Source: CAYUEQ01 sp964443805 (lineage in GTDB: Bacteria; Bacillota_I; Bacilli_A; RF39; UBA660). Taken from it: 11,343 bases of DNA. This document shows, piece by piece, positions 7,442-11,343 of the stretch. A model generated the notes under the pieces. That model was not told the origin of the DNA, searched no databases, and saw only the letters and a program-made list of their open reading frames with translations. The stretch spans positions 1-11,343 of the forward strand of contig CAYUEQ010000031.1 in the NCBI GenBank assembly GCA_964443805.1, in the 5' to 3' direction. A program made the position numbers and the translations under genes. Numbering within the stretch: the first letter of the stretch is position 1; the number at the start of each line of letters is the position of its first letter.

Positions 7442-7448
7442 ATTTTAT

Positions 7449-7505
7449 ACCAAATGGGGGTTTGGTGATTAGTGAAACAACTCTCTTTTGAGTTGTTTTT
7501 CTGTC
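7449..7505 (+). promoter_or_regulatory. structured leader with terminator-like hairpin
   Basis: Between the promoter and the ribosome binding site lie two hairpins. The first is ACCAAA (7449-7454) / TTTGGT (7461-7466) around a TGGGGG loop. The second is AAACAACTC (7475-7483) / GAGTTGTTT (7490-7498) with a 6-base loop and a T-rich tail. The second looks like an intrinsic terminator, yet no promoter fits between it and the gene, so transcripts must read through it. That is the arrangement of an attenuator. I do not recognise a known riboswitch class and saw no obvious antiterminator. Confidence 0.4.
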
Positions 7506-7520
7506 TTTAGGGGGGTAAAG

Positions 7521-8015
7521 ATGAAAAAAATAAATAAAGCTATTGTAAGATATGTTTTAGAAATCTTATTTGCTATTTTAGTTATAGTATTTACTGGAGC
7601 TTTATGGAGTACAAATAAGATTGGATCATTTTCAACAACAGCAGCATTATATGATAATACATCAATTGTTGAGCTTTATGTTGAAGATGTTGAGAAAAAG
7701 TACGATGCATTACAATCAGTTGATTTAATTGTTAGAAACCATGGTAAAAAGATCGATGAATATCGTTTAGTTATGGTAATTAATAAAAATTCTAAATTAG
7801 ACATAAATGATTTATTACTAAGAATAAATGGTGAGGTTAAACATATTAATGAATTAGGACGATTTGAAAATCAATACAATATATTTTATGTTATAGAAGA
7901 AAAAGATTTAAAGGCTTACACTCAAGATGAAATTAGTTTAGATATATTATATGAAGGACAAGATATTAATTCGTTATATTTATCATTTGTTTTGGATAAA
8001 GGTCAATTTAATTAA
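7521..8015 (+). CDS. membrane-anchored protein of unknown function
   Basis: This 164-residue protein has a short basic N-terminus and one membrane segment (about residues 8-29), with no lipobox cysteine. The rest, probably outside the cell, is rich in alternating hydrophobic beta-strand patterns (SIVELYVEDVE, SVDLIVRNHG, EYRLVMVIN, IFYVIEE, EISLDILYE, LYLSFVLD). This suggests a small beta-sandwich domain, but I do not recognise the family. I chose ATG 7521 because AGGGGGG (7509-7515) lies five bases ahead. The frame is open back to a TTG at 7488, which falls inside the leader hairpin and has no ribosome binding site. The gene stands alone between its own regulated-looking promoter and leader and a strong terminator. 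The leader suggests a controlled or condition-specific role, but nothing in the sequence tells which. Confidence 0.75.
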   Translation: MKKINKAIVRYVLEILFAILVIVFTGALWSTNKIGSFSTTAALYDNTSIVELYVEDVEKKYDALQSVDLIVRNHGKKIDEYRLVMVINKNSKLDINDLLLRINGEVKHINELGRFENQYNIFYVIEEKDLKAYTQDEISLDILYEGQDINSLYLSFVLDKGQFN

Positions 8016-8037
8016 GAAGCGATGCTTCTTTTTTTTT
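8014..8037 (+). terminator. intrinsic terminator after the unknown membrane protein gene
   Basis: A 7-bp stem AAGAAGC (8014-8020) / GCTTCTT (8024-8030) with a GAT loop is followed by seven T residues (8031-8037). It overlaps the stop codon. Confidence 0.85.
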
Positions 8038-8040
8038 CTT

Positions 8041-8076
8041 CCTCTTTATGTTAAGATATAACTAATAATAAAGAGG
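8041..8076 (+). promoter_or_regulatory. promoter region of the GH31 gene with inverted repeat
   Basis: A TATAAC -10 box (8057-8062) lies 22 bases before the start codon. No good -35 box is seen: TTTTCT at 8034-8039 has the right spacing and overlaps the terminator T-run. CCTCTTTA (8041-8048) and TAAAGAGG (8069-8076) form an exact 8-bp inverted repeat around the -10 box. The right arm contains the ribosome binding site AGAGGG, so the repeat may be partly coincidental. Confidence 0.35.
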
Positions 8077-8084
8077 GTGTCTTA

Positions 8085-10496
8085 ATGAATAATAATTCAT
8101 CACGTTTTTCTGTTGATTATGAAAATGCGATTAGTAGAAAAGAAGCACAATTTCTTGGTGATAAATATCGTATCACTATTTTAAGTGATATTTTAATTCG
8201 TTTTGAATATGCTGAAGATGGTGTATTTGAAAATCGTCCAACTGAATTTGCCCAATTTCGTAATTTTGAAAAACCGGAATATCGTATTAGACAAGATGAA
8301 AGATATTTAGAAGTTACAGCTAAATATTTTAAACTTGAATATCAAAAAGAAAAAGTATTTTACGGAAATAAAGTTGCACCTGATACTAATTTAAGAATTA
8401 CATTAACAGGAACTGATCGTGTTTGGTATTTTGGTCATCCAGAAGCTAGAAATTTCTATGGTTCTGCTAATAGTTTAGATGATTTTAAAGACAAGATGGA
8501 TTTGAAAAAAGGACTATTTTCAACCGATGGTTTTGCATCAATTGATGATTCTAATTCATTAATTATAGATCAAGATGGATTTTTAATTCCAGGTAATTCT
8601 AAAAGAATAGATACTTATCTTTTTATCTATAAAAGAGATTTTGGTCTTTGTTTAAGAGATTATTTTCGTTTAACTGGTTTTTCGCCATTAATTCCTAGAT
8701 ACGCTTTAGGTGTATGGTGGAATAAAGATGAAGATTATAATAGTGATAATGTTAAAGAACTAGTAACCCAATTTAATCGTAATGAAATACCTCTATCAAT
8801 TATTCTTCTTGGTAAGAAATGGCATATAAAAGCTCGTACGAAGACTAAAGATTTAGATACTGGTTTTACATTTAATAGTGATTTAATAAGCGATCCAAAT
8901 GAATTAGTTAAATATTTACACGAACGGGGAGTACGAATAGGTCTTAATATAAATCCTACTGACGGTATTATGCCTCATGAGGAACAATATGCTAATTTTG
9001 CTAGAATGATGGGGCAAACAGATAATAAAATTATTCCATTTAATGCTTTAGATAAAAATTTTATAAACGCTTATCTAAATACTGTTATAAAAGCATTAGA
9101 TGATAAAGGAATAGATTTTTATTGGATTGATTATTATAAAAACGGATTATTAAGATATTTGAGTGCATTAAATTATTATCATTTTAATTATGGAAAAAAC
9201 ACTAAAAAAAGAGGGTTGATTTTATCGAGAAACCCATTAGTAGCTTCTCATAGATATCCAATTCATTATTCAGGAGAAACTATAGTTAGTTGGAATACCC
9301 TAAAAAATCTACCCTATTATAATTCTACAGCTAGTAATATAGGAATGTCTTGGTGGAGCCATGATATTGGTGGTTATAAAGAAGGTATTGAAGATGAAGA
9401 ACTCTACATGCGTTATGTTCAATTAGGTACTTTTTCACCTATATTTAGATTTGCCGCTAAAGAAGGATACTACTATAAAAGAGAACCATGGAGATGGAAT
9501 ATTATGACCTTAAATGTAGTTAGAGAGTACTGTCAACTACGTCATAAATTAATTCCGTACCTATATAGTGAAGCTTATAAATATCATAAAGTCGGATTAC
9601 CTTTAGTCCAACCACTTTACTATCTTTACCCACAAATATATGATGAACCAATATATCGAAATTCATATTTTTTTGGTAGTGGTATGTATGTCTCGCCAAT
9701 AACAAATAAAAAAGATACGATAATGAATCGGGTAGTAGAACGTTTATTTATGCCAGAAGGAACATGGTATGACTTTAAAAGTGGAAAAAAATTTCCTGGT
9801 AATAGAAGATATGTTACTTTCTATAAAGATGAAGATTACCCTGTTTTTGCTAAAAGTGGTTCGATAATACCTATGGCAGAATTTGATGAAAATATAAATG
9901 TTACAGCTGCTCCCAAAAGTATGGAAATTCATATCTTTCCTGGACAAAGTAATGAATATAAATTATACGAGGATGATGGCTATTCTTCTTTACATGAAGA
10001 AGGTTATTATATTATTACCTCAATTGATTACAATTATCAATTAAATAACTATACTGTTATTATTAGACCACTCGAAGGAAAAAGTGGAATAATACCAGAA
10101 AAAAGAAACTATAAATTAAGATTTAGAAATACTAAACAAGCAGATGATGTTATAGTTTATTTAGGCGAAGAAAAAATAAAGGTAGAATCTTATATATACG
10201 ATACTGATTTTATTGTTGAAGTAAACAATGTGCCGACAACTAAGCAATTAAGTGTTAATTGTAAGGGTAAAGATATTGAAATTGATACAATAAGATTAAT
10301 TAATGATGACATCAATTCTATCCTTAATGATGCTAAAATAAAAACAACTCTTAAAGATGAATTAGCTAATATATTGTTTAGTAATAAAGAAATAAGAAGA
10401 AAAAGAATTGCTATTAGAAAATTAAAAAGAAAAGGCCTTGATCCTAAGTTTGTAAAAATGTTTATTAAACTTCTTGAATATATTGCAGAAATTTAA
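8085..10496 (+). CDS. divergent GH31 family glycoside hydrolase (alpha-glucosidase-like)
   Basis: This 803-residue protein has no signal peptide, so it is probably cytoplasmic. It follows the GH31 plan: an N-terminal beta-sandwich (about 1-190), a (beta/alpha)8 barrel (about 200-500) with PRYALGVWW, FYWIDYYK, ASNIGMSWWSHDIGG and SPIFRF, two beta-sandwich domains, and a basic helical tail (about 735-803). The family acts on alpha-linked glucosides or xylosides by a retaining mechanism. D349 in WIDYY fits the nucleophile. The position of the usual acid/base Asp (SGD) is Glu here (SGET, E398). The usual barrel LDMDWH motif reads LLGKKWH (G243, K244, K245), losing two acidic residues that normally help bind sugar. 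The family is clear, but substrate and even activity are uncertain. AGAGGG at 8072-8077 supports the start. The leuS operon promoter overlaps its 3' end. Confidence 0.88.
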   Translation: MNNNSSRFSVDYENAISRKEAQFLGDKYRITILSDILIRFEYAEDGVFENRPTEFAQFRNFEKPEYRIRQDERYLEVTAKYFKLEYQKEKVFYGNKVAPDTNLRITLTGTDRVWYFGHPEARNFYGSANSLDDFKDKMDLKKGLFSTDGFASIDDSNSLIIDQDGFLIPGNSKRIDTYLFIYKRDFGLCLRDYFRLTGFSPLIPRYALGVWWNKDEDYNSDNVKELVTQFNRNEIPLSIILLGKKWHIKARTKTKDLDTGFTFNSDLISDPNELVKYLHERGVRIGLNINPTDGIMPHEEQYANFARMMGQTDNKIIPFNALDKNFINAYLNTVIKALDDKGIDFYWIDYYKNGLLRYLSALNYYHFNYGKNTKKRGLILSRNPLVASHRYPIHYSGETIVSWNTLKNLPYYNSTASNIGMSWWSHDIGGYKEGIEDEELYMRYVQLGTFSPIFRFAAKEGYYYKREPWRWNIMTLNVVREYCQLRHKLIPYLYSEAYKYHKVGLPLVQPLYYLYPQIYDEPIYRNSYFFGSGMYVSPITNKKDTIMNRVVERLFMPEGTWYDFKSGKKFPGNRRYVTFYKDEDYPVFAKSGSIIPMAEFDENINVTAAPKSMEIHIFPGQSNEYKLYEDDGYSSLHEEGYYIITSIDYNYQLNNYTVIIRPLEGKSGIIPEKRNYKLRFRNTKQADDVIVYLGEEKIKVESYIYDTDFIVEVNNVPTTKQLSVNCKGKDIEIDTIRLINDDINSILNDAKIKTTLKDELANILFSNKEIRRKRIAIRKLKRKGLDPKFVKMFIKLLEYIAEI

Positions 10497-10502
10497 TATA
10501 AT
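10474..10502 (+). promoter_or_regulatory. promoter of the T-box/leuS operon
   Basis: TTGAAT (10474-10479), a 17-base spacer and a perfect TATAAT (10497-10502). The -35 box lies inside the last codons of the GH31 gene, and the -10 directly follows its stop codon. The transcript should start near 10509, just before the T-box stem I. Confidence 0.75.
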
Positions 10503-10510
10503 ACTAATAA

Positions 10511-10692
10511 GCGAAAGAAAAAGAGTAGTAATAAGAAATAATATTTAAGAGAATTAGTGGTTGGTGAAAACTAATATATTTATAACTTATGAACTTGCTT
10601 TTTTGTTGATAGGGTAATTCCTTTATAAATATTTAAGTTAAAATAAAGGTGGTACCACGGCATTTTCGTCCTTTTGCGAAAGTGTCTTTTTT
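10511..10692 (+). promoter_or_regulatory. leucine T-box riboswitch, compact form, specifier CUU
   Basis: The leader binds tRNA-Leu and lets transcription continue when the tRNA is uncharged. The T-box sequence AAAGGTGGTACCACGG lies at 10645-10660, with the UGGU bulge suiting a tRNA ending in ACCA. Stem I has a lower helix AAAAAG (10518-10523) / CTTTTT (10598-10603) and a specifier loop AGTAGTA (10524-10530) opposite GAACTTG (10591-10597). Above it is ATAAG (10531-10535) / CTTAT (10586-10590), then the distal AGAGAATTAG and GGTTGGTG bulge signature. The CUU at 10594-10596 is in the specifier position and matches leuS downstream. Only about 40 bases separate stem I from the T-box sequence, so stem II/IIA-B seems absent. 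The terminator is the feature at 10659-10692. Confidence 0.92.
10659..10692 (+). terminator. T-box regulated terminator
   Basis: GGCATTTTCG (10659-10668) pairs with CGAAAGTGTC (10677-10686), 10 bp with wobble pairs. The loop is 8 bases and six T residues follow (10687-10692). The 5' arm overlaps the T-box sequence, so forming the antiterminator prevents this hairpin. Confidence 0.88.
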
Positions 10693-10711
10693 ATTAGAAA
10701 GAAGAGGTTAT

Positions 10712-11065
10712 ATGGATTACTTAATTTGGTTTATTATAATATTTGTAATAGTCTTTTTATTTTACTTATTGTGGGTAAACAGAAGAAAATTAAAATTAGA
10801 AAAATATAATAAAATGGGAGAAATAAATTATTTAATTTATAGATACAAATTAGATAAAGAAAAAATCGATTATAATACTTTATCTAATATAATTGCACTT
10901 GCTAATGCTTTTATAATTGCGTTAGTTGGAACAATTTTAATTCTAATTCCACTGCATTATTTGTGGAAAATGGCAATTGGATTAGTTCTTATAATAGGAA
11001 GTATTTTAATTGTATATGGTTTTATAGGAAGATATTTAATTAAAAAGGAAGAGGTTAAAAAATGA
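10712..11065 (+). CDS. small three-helix membrane protein in the leuS operon
   Basis: This 117-residue protein is probably integral to the cytoplasmic membrane. Hydrophobic segments lie at about 3-22, 58-81 and 84-106, and a charged loop (23-56, rich in Lys, Arg, Glu and Asp) is likely cytoplasmic by the positive-inside rule. I do not recognise a characterised family. I chose ATG 10712, where AAGAGG (10702-10707) lies four bases ahead. The frame stays open to a GTG at 10649, which is inside the T-box sequence and would make a start within the riboswitch. It is the first gene after the leucine T-box terminator, and its TGA overlaps the leuS start (ATGA). It should therefore be co-transcribed, translationally coupled and induced with leuS when tRNA-Leu is uncharged. 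A link to leucine supply or membrane transport is only a guess. Confidence 0.78.
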   Translation: MDYLIWFIIIFVIVFLFYLLWVNRRKLKLEKYNKMGEINYLIYRYKLDKEKIDYNTLSNIIALANAFIIALVGTILILIPLHYLWKMAIGLVLIIGSILIVYGFIGRYLIKKEEVKK

Positions 11066-11343
11066 ATACTAAAGTTATAGAAAAAAAATGGCAAAAATAT
11101 TGGGAAGATAATAGTACATTTGAAACTGATGTATGGGATTTTTCAAAACCTAAATTTTATTGTTTAGATATGTTTCCTTATCCTTCTGGATCAGGATTAC
11201 ATGCAGGTCATGTTGTTGGTTATACTGCAAGTGATGTTATATCAAGGATGAAAAGAATGCAAGGTTTTAATGTTTTACATCCAATGGGATGGGATGCATT
11301 TGGATTACCTGCTGAACAATATGCAATTGATACCGGTAATCAT
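11062..11343 (+). CDS. leuS: leucyl-tRNA synthetase, 5' part only
   Basis: LeuRS attaches leucine to tRNA-Leu in the cytoplasm. The first 94 residues are present before the window ends, out of roughly 800 expected. The N-terminus IEKKWQKYWED is followed by the class I active-site segment DMFPYPSGSGLHAGH, with the HIGH-type signature HAGH at 47-50. Then come GYTASDVISRMKRMQGFNVLHPMGWDAFGLPAEQYA, broken here only by short gaps from memory of the family, all typical of bacterial LeuRS. The editing domain and KMSKS lie beyond the window. GGAAGAGG (11047-11054) seven bases ahead supports ATG 11062. The start overlaps the upstream stop (ATGA), and expression is controlled by the leucine T-box upstream. 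Confidence 0.96.
   Translation, partial: MNTKVIEKKWQKYWEDNSTFETDVWDFSKPKFYCLDMFPYPSGSGLHAGHVVGYTASDVISRMKRMQGFNVLHPMGWDAFGLPAEQYAIDTGNH

Noticed and set aside
7488..7520. Upstream TTG start for the membrane-anchored unknown gene
   Set aside because: It falls inside the leader hairpin, lacks a ribosome binding site, and would put a polar stretch before the membrane segment. ATG 7521 follows AGGGGGG.
9520..9705. Minus-strand open frame of 61 codons
   Set aside because: It lies wholly inside the GH31 gene on the opposite strand, has no ribosome binding site and no recognisable motif.
9744..9947. Minus-strand open frame of 67 codons
   Set aside because: It is inside the GH31 gene on the opposite strand and looks like a chance frame in AT-rich coding DNA.
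10649..10711. Upstream GTG start for the small membrane protein
   Set aside because: It lies in the T-box sequence and its codons span the regulated terminator.
1..11343. CRISPR array, insertion sequence or prophage
   Set aside because: No regularly spaced direct repeats, transposase, integrase or terminal repeats were seen. The genes are ordinary chromosomal ones.
1..11343. Mycoplasma-type genetic code
   Set aside because: TGA closes two genes in sensible overlaps or spacing and tryptophan is encoded by TGG throughout.

Overview
The window is very AT-rich with sparse tRNA-friendly codon use. All protein genes lie on the + strand, have strong Shine-Dalgarno sites, and sit behind good sigma-A type promoters. 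TGA is used as a stop (ends of the genes at 1222-1701 and 10712-11065) and Trp is TGG, so the genetic code is standard and not the Mycoplasma/Spiroplasma code. A leucine T-box, a pyruvate:ferredoxin oxidoreductase (PFOR) and the general style point to a strictly anaerobic low-GC Firmicute, probably a gut lineage of the Bacilli/Erysipelotrichia or uncultured RF39-like type. The taxonomic placement is inference.

Layout. (1) 1-107: no gene seen. (2) 108-700: a single-gene unit for a membrane-anchored, cysteine-free thioredoxin-fold-like protein, with its own promoter and terminator. (3) 699-5112: one operon with Alg14-like and Alg13-like subunits of a two-part glycosyltransferase, tightly coupled to a full single-chain PFOR. 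It ends in a bidirectional terminator. (4) 5075-5243: a GC-rich intergenic island that looks like a small structured RNA gene on the - strand, with its own TTGACA promoter. It converges on the PFOR gene and diverges from recG. (5) 5281-7290: recG helicase behind an extended -10 promoter. (6) 7383-8037: a promoter with flanking inverted repeat, a short structured leader containing a terminator-like hairpin, and a membrane-anchored protein of unknown function. (7) 8041-10496: a divergent GH31 glycoside hydrolase. (8) 10474-11343: promoter, compact leucine T-box, small three-helix membrane protein and the 5' part of leuS.

How it works together. PFOR supplies acetyl-CoA and reduced ferredoxin in an anaerobe. 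The Alg13/14 pair would add a sugar to a lipid-linked or similar acceptor at the inner membrane face. RecG and LeuRS are housekeeping. The T-box makes both leuS and the small membrane protein respond to uncharged tRNA-Leu.

The most interesting item is the unannotated - strand RNA at about 5075-5210. It has a promoter, two stacked hairpins, a possible pseudoknot and a terminator. One stem forms a G-U wobble only when read on the - strand, where the + strand would have a C-A mismatch. I could not match it to a known RNA family. The GH31 enzyme is second: three acidic positions expected in its active site are changed.
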